This document shows positions 48,447 to 58,411 of a stretch of DNA of 64,000 nucleotides, one piece after another. The notes under the pieces were generated by a model. That model worked only from the letters and a program-made list of their open reading frames with translations. It had not been told where the DNA came from and did not search any database. Location: contig NC_043742.1 of the NCBI RefSeq assembly GCF_004337985.1, forward strand, positions 1,164,176 through 1,228,175. The letters run 5' to 3'. Source of the DNA: Pyricularia pennisetigena. Its lineage: Eukaryota > Ascomycota > Sordariomycetes > Magnaporthales > Pyriculariaceae. Every line of letters begins with the position of its first letter. Position 1 is the first letter of the stretch. The translations under genes were made by a program, and so were the position numbers.

Positions 48447-50329
48447 AGTCGGGGACCCCCCTGTTGGATTACCCCCCCTAATGGATCACTCCGAACCACC
48501 CTAAATAATATCAACACGCGATCTATAACAACGCGTTATTTAATCAATTTTTTCGCGTTTGCTCCCAAATTTTGGATTTTGATTCATTAGTTAACAATGC
48601 CGCGGTATACGGAAGATGATATTGAACGGGCCCTTATTGCAGTCGTGGCCGGCCAATCATTACGGAAAGCCTCGATCGAACATGGAATTCCATACTCTAC
48701 ACTCCGGAACCGTTTTTTGGGCACCCAACCATATAATGAAGCCCAAAAACCGTTCCAACGATTATCAGGTGTTCAAAAAGCCCATCTTACAATTTGGGTA
48801 TTAATATAAGCCGTATTGGGGCTCCCACTAACCCACGAAGAGGTCCGAAAATTAGCCGGCCGGATCCTTACGGCCAAAGGTGATTTTTAACCATTAGGCA
48901 AACGTTGGATGCGTGGTTTTCTGGCCCGCCATCCCTCCCTAAAGGTATAAAGGCTTTTACGCATTAATTTACAACGTGTTAATGGTGCTACTACGGTTAT
49001 TATTAGGGAGTGGTGGCGCCGGTTAGAGATTCCAGAAATACGGGCCATTAAACCCAAAAATCGCTGGAATATGGACGAAGCCGGTGTATTAAAAGGCCAG
49101 GGATCAAACGGCCTAATATTTGGATCGCGATATATTAAAGCGTTATTTAAAAAACAATTTGGAACGCGTGGTTGGACGACTTTTATCGAATGTATTTCGG
49201 CTACCGGCCAAGCCCTCCTCCCCCTCGTTATTTATAAGGGAAAATCGGTATAATAACAATGGTTTCCTACCAATTTGGATTAATATAAAGGCTGGAATTT
49301 TACGGCTTTAGATACTGGGTGGATAAACGACGATATCGCGTTGCAATGGCTGGAAACGGTGTTCCTTCCGAATATTAAACCAACCCGGCCTACAGAGGCT
49401 CGATTGTTGGTTATTAACGCCCACGGATCACATATTACCCCCGGATTTATGGCCAAATGTTTCGAAAATAACGTTTATGTGGTTTGTTTACCGGCATACG
49501 CATTTTACGTTTTTCAACCGTTGGATTTAGCGGTTTTTTCGCCTTTTAAAAAAGTTTACCGGCGGTCCTTATTAAAAGCAGGCCATTTTAACGATTTTAC
49601 CGTCGTTGGAAAACGACTTTTTCTCGGTAATTATTACCAAGCCCGTTAAAAAGCCCTTACCGTCCGAATTATTACCAGCGGTTGGCGTGCAACGGGTTTA
49701 TGGCCCGTTAATATAGCCAAACCGCTATTAAGCCCATTACTTTTGGAAAATCGCAATTTTCGCAACGAACAACGCATTAACGAATTTCAAAAAAAAATAA
49801 TTCCCAAAAGGCCAAATCACCAATTAACCCGGGGAAAGCGTCAACGATAACTTAAATCATTTTTGTGGTTGGTTGGGAAACCCCAAAAAGGTCCAAAGGG
49901 GTGGCCGATCAATTATTTTAATATAATTAACTAACTGGAGGCGGTTTTACTTAACGGCTATTATTTTCTAAGTTTAGAAAAAGCTTTAAATCGAAAGATG
50001 TATAATTTGGAATGGCCCTAGCAAAAATTAACATATTGGAGGTTTAATTGGAAGCAATGGCACCAAGGAAAAAAAGGAGGGTAGCCCCGGACCCTAATTC
50101 CGCGTTTGTTAAATTGCGGGAAATCCAGTGCACCCAAGTGGAGGCGGGTGCAATTGAGGCTATTCGTGAAGAATCTCCAGATTCTGGCGATTTTGAAGAT
50201 ACAATTGAATGTATAGTAGTTGGCTAGATTGGTATTAATATAACGGATTGTTGTTGGTGGTGCTGATCCGGATCGCGATTTTTAGGGTGATCCATCAGGG
50301 GGGGTGATCCAACAGGGGGGTCCCCGATT
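48447..50329 (+). mobile_element. pogo3: pogo-like DNA transposon, full length
   Basis: 1883 bp between TA dinucleotides (48445-48446 and 50330-50331). Inverted ends: left AGTCGGGGACCCCCCTGTTG, right the complement with one transition. Inside each end lie further G/C-run boxes (ACCCCCCC, GGATCAC). One transposase relic. The left and right ends are unusually well preserved relative to pogo1, suggesting less RIP or a more recent arrival. Confidence 0.9.
48597..50230 (+). pseudogene. pogo3 DDE transposase, inactivated
   Basis: ATG 48597 (MPRYTEDDIERALIAVVAGQ). Helix-turn-helix SLRKASIEHGIPYSTLRNRF, then LTHEEVRKLAGRIL and WMRGFLARHPSLKV of the CENP-B-type region. The DDE core: WNMDEAGVLKGQGSNG at 49066, FGTRGWTTFIECISATG, LPLVIYKGKSV, then ARLLVINAHGSHITPGFMAK (49395-49460), where the second catalytic Asp appears as Asn, then FQPLDLAVFSPFKKVYRR. 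About ten in-frame TAA/TAG, first at 48807. It is more readable than the other pogo relics. Confidence 0.86.
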
Positions 50330-50426
50330 TAGAACGCTAACCTCCGGAAAATCGTACTGTCTATTTTTGGGAGGCCTTCTGTTAACAAAATACACATTGC
50401 AATAATACCCGATAAAAAAAGGATAT

Positions 50427-50547
50427 GTGTGATCTGGACCACTGCCACCAATTCCAAGGGGCAAAATTTTCTTTTCCTTGGAATAGAATCTTCTTCGATA
50501 AATGCCATTAGACTAGCTGACATGCTGTGCTTACGCTGGCCGTAACA
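50427..50547 (+). repeat. Degenerate LTR, gypsy LTR family
   Basis: Starts TGTGTGATCTGGACCAC and ends GCTGTGCTTACGCTGGCCGTAACA-like sequence (terminal TGGCCGTAACA at 50537-50547), with the internal block TAGAATCTTCTTCGATAAATG matching the LTR block AGAATTTTCGTCGATAGGTG. Shorter than the intact 193-bp LTRs. It lies just 3' of the secreted-protein gene. Confidence 0.6.
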
Positions 50548-50609
50548 GGTCCATTGGCCTAATCCTCACACCATAAGAGGAAGCAGTGAGGCTAGACGTT
50601 TAATACTTT

Positions 50610-51236
50610 TTAATTAAAAGTAGAAAGAATGTCGTTCGCAATCCACCCATCCGCAAATCCCGAGCTATAACTGCTTTTACCCCCTTTTTTGGGAGGTCCG
50701 CAGCAACACAACATACAACACCAAGCGGAAAGTAGACAACACCCCAAAGCCGCTAATCCAGCGGTAAGACCACCGTCGCGTGGGACAATACTTTGCTCCG
50801 TGCCTGTTAATCCCGGGGTAATATTAGTTAGGTTTTAAATACCTATTACATATTTCATATATTTATATGAATTACGGGATATAAAGCTTTCGTAATCTCT
50901 ATTGTCCTTTGCGGTGTTTTGTAGCAAAGCACGAAAGGAAAATAGGAGACCGTGGTAAGGGGAAAGACTTTTGCGTTATAACTTACCTTCATACCGTTTC
51001 GATAAATGACCTAGGTTGCAAGGTTTATAACTAGCCGGGCATTTGCCACTTTGAGGAGGTACTGAACCAATAGGGCATTTGCCACCATGAGGACCAAACG
51101 AACCGGTTGGGCATTGGCCATTAATACGAGTAGTTTGACCGGCTGGACATCCACCTGGCTGCTGGTTAATATGTCCAGGTTCGGCAACAGCGGATTGGAT
51201 TAAAAGGCCAAAAATAAGAGCGGATGGGAATTGCAT
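50610..51236 (-). CDS. Small secreted cysteine-rich protein with CYSTM-like C-terminus, two exons
   Basis: Exon 1 is 51236-50987 and exon 2 is 50803-50610. The 183-bp intron has a GTAAGT donor (50986), a CTAAC branch site and an ACAG acceptor, and the join is in phase (GAA G|GC ACG). The 147-residue product begins with a signal peptide (MQFPSALIFGLLIQSAVA, cleavage after AVA). Residues about 28-70 hold four Cys spaced exactly 12 apart in a repeat C-P-x-G-x6-G-[QK/NGQ], then CPASYKPC. A KR pair follows (SKRYEG), a possible Kex2 site. Exon 2 encodes a hydrophobic Cys-dense segment, LAALGCCLLSAWCCMLCCCG, resembling a CYSTM membrane module, and a polar tail ending ILSTFN. Twelve Cys in all. No RIP-type stops, unlike every neighbour. 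The function is unknown; secreted effector or surface protein are both plausible. Confidence 0.72.
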
Positions 51237-51330
51237 TTTGCTTCAAAAAGTTTGTATTAAGTAAAAGCTTTGCGGTCAGGCTTTGAACCAGTTTAAAGAT
51301 AAAGAGTGGTTAGAAAATAACTGGAAGTGT

Positions 51331-51338
51331 TATATAAA
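51331..51338 (-). promoter_or_regulatory. TATA-like box upstream of the secreted-protein gene
   Basis: Minus strand reads TTTATATA about 95-100 bp before the ATG at 51236, a usual TATA distance for a strongly transcribed fungal gene allowing for a 5' leader. Suggestive only in this AT-rich setting. Confidence 0.35.
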
Positions 51339-51529
51339 GGAGGTTACCCGGATTTTATTAAGAAAACGAATCGTTGAGAATCGTTAAATGGATCATATGT
51401 GCAACAGTTATTTATAACAAATATTCAGTTACACGAGGTTTTGTTAAACTTTCAAAATTTCATTTCTAATAATAACGTTAATATATTTAGCCCTGCGCAT
51501 TTTTTTAACTAGGTTTTATCCTTGCTTTT

Positions 51530-51936
51530 TGTGAGGATTAGGCCCAGACCTACCTTTAGAATTACCATTCCACCCCGCTGTCACGGCCAGGCATACGTTG
51601 GAGAACCTCAGTGTATTAGGCGCTATTAACGAAAATTCTAAACTGAAGAGAAGAGAGAAATTACAATCAATAACGCGCTGGAAAAACGGGCTTAAATCCG
51701 GAGTTAGTTCACCCTTTGTCCGATCCCTGGTTCGACGTGGAGCCGAGTCGTGATTCTGAGGGTAGGTCTGGGGGCCTGATCTTTACACCCGCCAGCCACG
51801 CTAAGCCCGGGTTTTAACGTGTTTCTACAGCGCGTCGTTAATTGTAATGGATTTGTTTTCTCTCGGTTTCAGTTTATAATCTTCGGTAATAATGCCGAAT
51901 ATACCGAGATATTCCAGTATGTGCCTGGCCGTGATA
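51530..51936 (-). mobile_element. Old solo LTR (family LTR2), minus strand, split by LTR2a
   Basis: The left piece 51530-51578 (TGTGAGGATTAGGCCCAGAC...) is the reverse complement of the LTR2 3' end. The right piece, from about 51793 to 51936, holds the reverse complement of the rest, ending CTGGCCGTGATAA. The two pieces are separated by a younger LTR2a flanked by a 5-bp duplication. It is more diverged than the other copies. Confidence 0.7.
51579..51787 (+). mobile_element. Solo LTR2a, nested in an older LTR2
   Basis: 209 bp, TGTCACGGCC...CTTTACA, with 5-bp duplication CCCGC at 51574-51578 and 51788-51792. The perfect duplication shows insertion of a full retroelement followed by LTR-LTR recombination. 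No internal region of this family is present in the window. Confidence 0.9.
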
Positions 51937-51958
51937 ATAAATCTGTATTCGTGAAAGT

Positions 51959-52166
51959 TGTCACGGCCAGGCATACATTGGAGAACCTCAGTATATTAGG
52001 CGCTATCGACGAAAATTCTAAACTGAAGAGAAGAGAGAAATTACAATCAACGACGCGCTCAAGAGACGCGCTTAAATCCGGAGGTAGTGGATCCTTGTCC
52101 GATCCCTGGCTCGGTGTGGAGCCGAGTCGTGATTCTGAGGGTAGGTCTAGGGGCCTGATCCTCACA
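51959..52166 (+). mobile_element. Solo LTR2b
   Basis: 208 bp, TGTCACGGCC...CCTCACA, with a perfect 5-bp duplication AAAGT at 51954-51958 and 52167-52171. It shares long blocks with LTR2a, LTR2c and LTR2d. Frames that cross it on either strand (51819-52184, 51869-52165) are not genes. Confidence 0.9.
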
Positions 52167-52171
52167 AAAGT

Positions 52172-52424
52172 TGGAACAATGTGAGTAGTCGCATTAAACG
52201 GGATTTGTTTCCAAACAAAAATAGTAAATCTGGGCCGACTCAGGCCATCTCCGGGTCGTTATGCACGACAAGGGAATTAACCAACGTACCCATTATATAT
52301 TAATTTGTCGTATTAATGTAAGCACGCTTTTATAATTCGAGTAGGTTGCTATTTTTATCGCATGAATTATATATTTAGTAATTTCAGCTATTTATTAAAA
52401 AAACAAGCAAGAAATTATTACCAA
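52172..52424. other. Spacer, no gene
   Basis: About 250 bp between LTR2b and the LINE fragment, with moderate then AT-rich composition and nothing recognisable. Confidence 0.4.
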
Positions 52425-52598
52425 GCATCCTCCACAATTTATGGGGCAGACCCATTTTCGTTAGCGATTTACACCGAAATATACTATGAAGTTTAACAGC
52501 TGAAGAATTTTCGCCCTCGGGGCGCCGGTCGTCATGGCCTCACCAGAGGTCTTTCAAACCGCCGCGCGCGCCCGCAGAGCACGCCACAGGTTTTGCCG
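52425..52598 (+). mobile_element. LINE 5'-end fragment
   Basis: GCATCCTCCACAATTTATGG and the following 150 bp match the first 170 bp of LINE A and B (including CGGGGCGCCGGTCGT and the GCCGCGCGCGCCCG block), then stop abruptly at the gypsy LTR. It keeps more GC than the same stretch in LINE A and B, so it is less affected by RIP. Having only the 5' end is unusual for a LINE, since natural truncation removes 5' ends. Confidence 0.85.
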
Positions 52599-52791
52599 TG
52601 TGACATTTGGACCATGAGATCACCAGACCCTAACCCTAACCCCTGACCAACGACCCACCAGGGTAATACCTTTATCGACGTCACGTCAAGCGCAGAACTT
52701 TGTTTATTTCCTTTCTTCTCCTTAAAGTAGAATTTTCGTCGATAGGTGCCAATAAACTAGCTTCCGTGCTATAATTACCCTGGCCGTAACA
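52599..52791 (+). repeat. Gypsy 5' LTR, 193 bp
   Basis: TGTGACATTTGG...GGCCGTAACA. Compared with the 3' LTR almost all differences are transitions. Contains a telomere-like CCCTAACCCTAACCCC at 52628-52643 and AAAGTAGAATT at 52724-52734, complementary to the primer site. Confidence 0.93.
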
Positions 52792-52792
52792 C

Positions 52793-52803
52793 AATTCTAC
52801 TTT
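52793..52803 (+). other. Self-priming primer-binding site
   Basis: AATTCTACTTT, two bases past the LTR end, is the exact 11-bp reverse complement of AAAGTAGAATT in the LTR at 52724-52734. In Tf1 and relatives the first 11 bases of the transcript fold onto the primer site and prime reverse transcription without tRNA. Length, place and perfect match fit that mechanism; it predicts transcription starting near 52724. Confidence 0.75.
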
Positions 52804-52910
52804 CAAAAAAATCGTTGGCCTAACAATTAACAAATAAGGCGCAATAACCTATTTTTACGCCGCTGGCGAGCGACGAAAATAAATCCGCACCCGACAGACC
52901 GATCCGACCT

Positions 52911-54260
52911 ATGCCCAGGTTAAAAAACCATTCACCTGCGAGCAGGAAATTACAAAAATTGATTAAAAACCAGACGGAGCAAACAAACCGCCCTATTAAT
53001 GACCCGACCCGATTAGAAAGCGAAACAAACTTTTACCCAGGTACCAATTCCAATGTCGAGGACGAAATCGAAGTTGCATCTTCTTCGCGGTCCCCGGAGC
53101 TTAGCGTGAACGCACAAAAAAACAACCCCAGAATAATGGGCGACGCAAACGACCCAACCAACGAAATCGCTAGGTTAAAAGCGGAAATACTTAGGTTAAA
53201 AAACGCGTTAAAAAACGATACACCCAGTCCCAGGCCCTACCGAAAATTAAAGCACCGAGAGCCATTAGTGGAAAATGCATTCGGCGGAACGAGTTTCAAA
53301 GCAAAAGGGATGGCCGTTTGGCCAGCTTTTACCGAATTCCAAGGAACAGGCGGTATAAACCTTATTTACAATAATAAAACAAAAACCAAAACCGATTTAC
53401 CCCCAAAATTCGCAGGAAATAAGACGCAATTTAATAGCTGGTTAATAAAGGTGGCCGACAAATTCGAAAAAATGTCGCCATTTTCAGGACCGAAAAAAAT
53501 CGGATGCGTTACCTAATGAATTTGCTCGAGGACAAAACCGAGAAAGCAATAATTACTCGTTACGTTTTAGTTACACGCCCCTTTTTATTAATAGCCGAAA
53601 TAATCCAAATTCTAAAATCTATGTACCACGACCCCAACCAGTCCATAGCTGCCAGAAAAACCTTTAAAAAATACGAGTTTAAGCTAGGTAAAGGCCAAAA
53701 TATCCACGAGTTTATTGCCACGTTTAATTCACTAGCCCAACAAACAAAGGTTCGAAAAAAAGATTGGAAACAAACCTTATGGGGATATATACCCGCCGAC
53801 CTGGATTACCGGCTGTTGCACGATAGTAAAAATATCGAAATAAACTACGAAACGTTTTACCAGTACGTTACTAAAGCCGTTTACAGCAACCAATTGGTAT
53901 AAAAAAAGCGCAAAGACCGAGAGAGCACCGACAAGACCAGCACGAAAAACGAGACCCGTAGCAGGTAAAAAACAGTTTCGACGAAATTCCGTTCGCGTTA
54001 CAAATCCAAAAATTATTAAAGGGATAGAACGGAACTAATCACGATGGTTAAAACCGGTCGTTCGCTGATTTATAAGGAGAAAAAGGCGCATTAGGATAAC
54101 AACATTTGTTTTATATGCGGAAGGGGTGGCCATAATTCCAAAGATTGTCCCGAAAAAGAGAGAATAAGGGATATTAAAGCAGTGAAGCAAAAGCAACAAA
54201 CGGGTATTTTAAATTCGGAAACCACAAACGAATCGGGAAAAGAGTAAAACCGCTGCAAAC
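52911..54260 (+). pseudogene. Gypsy gag relic
   Basis: Structural polyprotein that would form the particle. ATG 52911 (MPRLKNHSPASRKLQKLIKN) with a short coiled coil IARLKAEILRLKNALKN (about residues 87-103) and the capsid start FAGNKTQFNSWLIKVADKFE. The frame slips at A-runs between about 53470 and 53505, then continues from 53504 with MRYLMNLLEDKTEKAI and GQNIHEFIATFNSLAQQTKV to 53902. Beyond the stop lies the nucleocapsid knuckle CFICGRGGHNSKDC at 54107-54148 with correct CCHC spacing. The slip inside capsid at homopolymers looks like indels, not a programmed frameshift. Confidence 0.88.
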
Positions 54261-54269
54261 CTCCTCGGT

Positions 54270-57200
54270 GGTCCAAATGTTTACGATAATTTAAATTGGT
54301 AATAACCTAAAATTTAAATCTTTTATCGTTCGAATTTAAATACAGGTTAATGGCGTAGCATTATCGGTCAAAGCTTTTTGTAATACCGGAGTAGATATTT
54401 CTTTTTTAATTAGCCCAGTAATCGCTAAACAAACCGCAAAACGGCTAAAAGCCCGGTTTTAAAGGTTAAAAACCCCGTTACCTTTGTCGGATTACCGTAA
54501 GCAGGACGTAGGACGGATTATGTACAAACTAAAAGCGACCTTGGAAATCGATGGACGCCGGTTTAGCAATTAAATGTTTTACGTAACGGAAAGTGGATAT
54601 AATATGTTTATTGGGCAGGATTAGCTAATTAAATAAGATGTTTGGATCCACCCGAAAACGTAAATATTCGTATAACCTGAAAGGATACCGTCGCTGGTAA
54701 AATTTTCGCCAACCATTAGATTTCCGAATATATTATTGGATAAGCCCGATCCGGTTGTATAAACTAATGCAAAGCGGCGCGACCGAACATTCGAACGAAA
54801 AACCAAAAGGGTGCAAATATTTTAACGACCGTGGCGCCAAACAACCTTTTTAAAACCCAAACCGACCCCGGTTATTTTGGGTAAGGAGTAAACCGTTGTA
54901 AATATAGCCGCATTTTAACATAAGCTGGACACCGACCCCCGACAAAAGCGATGGAAATCGTGCCCATTACCCACGCAATTTATCACGTTAAAAATTGGAC
55001 CCGAAAAACCCGCTATTAGCCTATTTGCCGTCGGCCGTTCGTACCAATGGAAAACCAACAAAGGAGAACCGATCCCGTTCCCGGAAAATAAAAACCCCGA
55101 CCATGTCGAACTGGTTTAACGCAAACTGCCATCCCGACTCGCTCACCTGGAGGGCTTTTTTTCAAAAGCAGCTTTAACCAATTTACCTCCACATCGCCCA
55201 AAGCACGATGTAATTTTGGAGCTAAATAAGCTAAAAACAGGATCGCTTCCGACGTATAGGATACCTGTGGAATTCCTGCCGTTTAAAAAGGAAATAATCG
55301 ACGAACTGCTGCGTATTGGGTTTATCGAACCTTGTATACAGGCCGACCCAGCGCCTGTCCTGTTCGTACTTAAACCACATTCCAAAAAACGCCGTTTTTG
55401 CACCGATTACCGATAGATTAACCAGTTTTTGAAAAATCGATTCGTACCAGCCCCGGATATTAACGGAATTATTTTTAATTGTCGCAATGCAAAAAGGTTT
55501 ACGAAAATCGACATTATCCGAACTTTTAACCGGTTACGTATAGCTGTTAGTTTAAAGTATTTTACTGTTTTCCGCACCCGTTAAAGCACTTTTCAATGGA
55601 AGGTGCTTCCTTTTAAATTAAAAATCGGTCCAGTTTAGTGGCAATTTTTTATTAACGTTTAATTAAATAAACTTTTAAATTTATTTGCCAGCGCATACGC
55701 CGACGATGTTTTGGTTTATTCCGACGGAAACGAAAAAAAACATTGGGATTAAGTAGAAGAAATTATTTACCAATTAAACCGGGTCGACCTCCAGGGAAAT
55801 ATTAAAAAGTTTCGATTTAACGTTACCACGGTCGATTATTTTGGTATCGTTATAGACGCAGGTCTGGGTATCCGTATCGATTTGGACAAATTACAGGCTA
55901 TTAGCGATTGGAAATTCGAAAACCTCACGTCCAAAACAACCGTACGTTCCTTTTTGGGATTATATAATTACATCCGAATGTTTTACCACCATATTAGCAG
56001 CGTCGCTAAACCGTTGAACCGATTGTTGAAGAAAGACGCCAAATTTGCTATGGGACTAGAATAGAGGCAAATATTTAAGGAAATGAAACGTTTAGCCTAC
56101 GATGCACCGGTTATGGTATTTTTTACCCCAGGCCGACCGACCAAAATAGAAACCGACGCTTTACGCAACGCGACCGGCGGAGCAATTTGGTAATAATAAC
56201 CGGGTGGAAAATGGAAACCTGTGGGATATTTCTTAAAAACGATAACCCCAGCAGAACGCGTATACCCGATCCAAAACCGAAAACTGCTGGCAATAGTTTA
56301 AACGCTGGAATATTACGAACCAAAATTATTGGGGATAAGTTTTTTCGTGGTTACAAACCACCAAATTTTAATTTACTATTCCATAAAACAACTCCTTTCG
56401 ATTCGACAAATGCGTTAGGCAAATTTCCTAACCAATTTCAATATTACGTTTTAGTACCGCCGCGGTAAAGATAATATAACCGCCGATACCTTATCCCGCA
56501 AAACGGCAGACTTTCCAACAGTTAAAACTCGGGAAAAAGAAAAACGAACAATAACTTTAATCCCACCTAAAAAGATCACACTTACGGTGGCCGCCGTCAA
56601 CATTACCGACCCAAACGCCTACGTGGTGAGCGGCGCAAATTTGGTAAACTTAATACGATAAAAAAACGAAAAGCAAAAGCTAGGCCAACACCAAAAAAAG
56701 CTAATAGTCCCGGAAACGATTTTAGACGGATATATCTTTTTAAAAACCGCTCTAATCCGGGAAGCTCACGAGCCCAAAATATTCGCCCACGCAGGACAGA
56801 ATAAGACGATACAAATAATTAAAAAACAGTATTTTTGGGAGGGCATAAGTTAAACCATTCGGAAATATATTAAAAATTGTTACGATTGCGAGCGAAATAA
56901 AGGCAAACACGACAAGACCCCGGGCCTATTATATCCGCTACCGATACCGAATTACGTTTGGGAATATGTAACAATTAACGGAAAGGATATACCCAAAAAC
57001 AAATTCAAATATAATTACGTATAGGTATTCGTTTGCAAGTTTAATCGCCTAATAACCACCATCCCAGGACAGAAAACCGATACAGCAGAAATCCTGGCCT
57101 CCCGATATTACCGATATTTATACCGTTTCCTAGGACTACCTTTCGTTTGGATTAGCAATAACGCCGGGCCGTTTATCTCCGAATTTATGGCGACGATAAA

Positions 57201-58218
57201 TGAACTTACGGGTATTAAATACCGATACGGTAGCGCCCTGCACCCTTAAATACAAAATGCTGTAAAAATTACAAACCAAAAACTGGACCAAAAGCTACGG
57301 TTTTATATCGACAAATACCAGACCAATTGGAGCGTACATTTACCTGCTTTGGATTTTGCCCATAATACCGCGTGGTATTCCAGCCTTGGTATATGCCCGT
57401 TAAAAGTAATGCTCGGGACCGAACCCCGAAACCCGCTGTCCACCGACCTGCCAACCACGACCGTTAATTTAGACCAAAAACGAAAAGCCCTGCAAATCGT
57501 CCGCCAGATTAAAGAAATCCAAAAATTGGTTCGTTAAAACGCGCTAAAAACGCAGGCGAGGCAGGAAGAACAAGCCAATAAAAAGCGGCGACTAGTAGAT
57601 TTTGGGGTTAACGATTATATTTTCGTTAAGAAAAAAGGGTTTCCGACGACCGCACCGACGATTAAATTGGATTTACAATGGACCGGACCATAGCAGATTT
57701 TAAAACAACGAGGATATAGCTATATTTTGGACGTACTTAAATCGTTTAAAGGAAGAAATTTGTTCCACGCAAACCGCTTCCGCAAAACCGTAATGGACCC
57801 ATTACCATAATAAAAAAAAGAGCCGCCTCCGCCAGAAAAGATTAACGGAAAACCAGAGTTTGTGGTCGATAAAGTTTTAACGTCCCGATTATTTGGCCGG
57901 AATAAAATATTGCAATACCAGGTCGCATGGTAAAAATGTAATCCAAACGACACGTGGTACCCGGCTAAAAACTTTAAAAATTCAGCGACAACCTTTGACG
58001 ACTTCCACAAAAAGTATAAAAATACCGTAAAACCGCCGAAACGATTGGTAATTTGGATAAAAGCCGCTGCCGAGGATAAGTTGGACGAACCGAATTAGGA
58101 GGATAATATGCCAGAGCATGGAAAATTGAACGGTAAAAGGAAAAAGCGACGATATGGTTAATTTAACAAAAGCCTCGCATAATTACCTGCGTCGATATAC
58201 GAGGTTTGGAAGGGGTAA
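54270..58218 (+). pseudogene. Gypsy pol relic: protease, RT, RNase H, integrase, chromodomain
   Basis: Protease: FCNTGVDISF at 54376, the catalytic Asp being Asn (54382-54384). Reverse transcriptase: PTYRIPVEFLPFKKEIIDEL (55249), FIEPCIQADPAPVLFV, and an intact YADD box at 55696-55707. Connection/RNase H: GLYNYIRMFYHHISSVAKPL (55969) and KIETDALRNATGGAIW (56145). Integrase: zinc-binding remnant CYDCERNKGKH (56880); first acidic site Asn (56977), second Asn (57157), third Lys (57265), with 35 residues between the last two as in DD35E enzymes. Chromodomain: PEFVVDKVLTSRLFGRNK (57856), QYQVAW, NDTWYPAKNF. The frame ends GAG GTT TGG AAG GGG TAA against the LTR. Numerous TAG/TAA at former Gln/Trp codons. 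Confidence 0.9.
58208..58215 (+). other. Polypurine tract of the gypsy element
   Basis: GGAAGGGG, three bases from the 3' LTR start, inside the last pol codons. Such tracts prime plus-strand DNA synthesis. Confidence 0.6.
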
Positions 58219-58411
58219 TGTGACATTTGGACCATAAAATCACCAAACCCTAACCCTAACCCTTAACCAACGACCCACCAGGGTAATACTTTTATCGACG
58301 TCGCGTTAAACGCAGAATTTTGTTTGTTTCCTTTCTTCTCCTCAGAGTAGAATTTTCGTCGATAAGTGCCAATAAACTAGCTTCCGTGCTATAATTACCC
58401 TGGCCGTAACA
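58219..58411 (+). repeat. Gypsy 3' LTR, 193 bp
   Basis: Same length and ends as the 5' LTR. Telomere-like CCCTAACCCTAACCC at 58248-58262. The region complementary to the primer site reads GAGTAGAATT here, differing from the 5' LTR by transitions. Confidence 0.93.

Larger units (their letters stand above)
52599..58411 (+). mobile_element. Ty3/gypsy chromovirus, LTR to LTR
   Basis: 5813-bp element with two 193-bp LTRs, a gag relic, a pol relic in the order protease, reverse transcriptase, RNase H, integrase, and a C-terminal chromodomain, which identifies it as a chromovirus. It has a Tf1-like self-priming site after the 5' LTR. The pol stop codon (58216-58218) abuts the 3' LTR. No target-site duplication: the 5 bases before are TGCCG and those after are CTAAA. 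Many RIP-type stops. Confidence 0.92.

Noticed and set aside
51819..52184. 121-codon plus frame and 98-codon minus frame
   Set aside because: Both run through solo LTRs and their target-site duplications.
52628..52643. True telomere or telomere relic
   Set aside because: Only two to three units, present in both LTRs and therefore part of the LTR sequence, not a chromosome end.
53460..53510. Programmed frameshift in gag
   Set aside because: The shift is inside capsid, not at a gag-pol border, and falls at A-homopolymers; simple indels are more likely.
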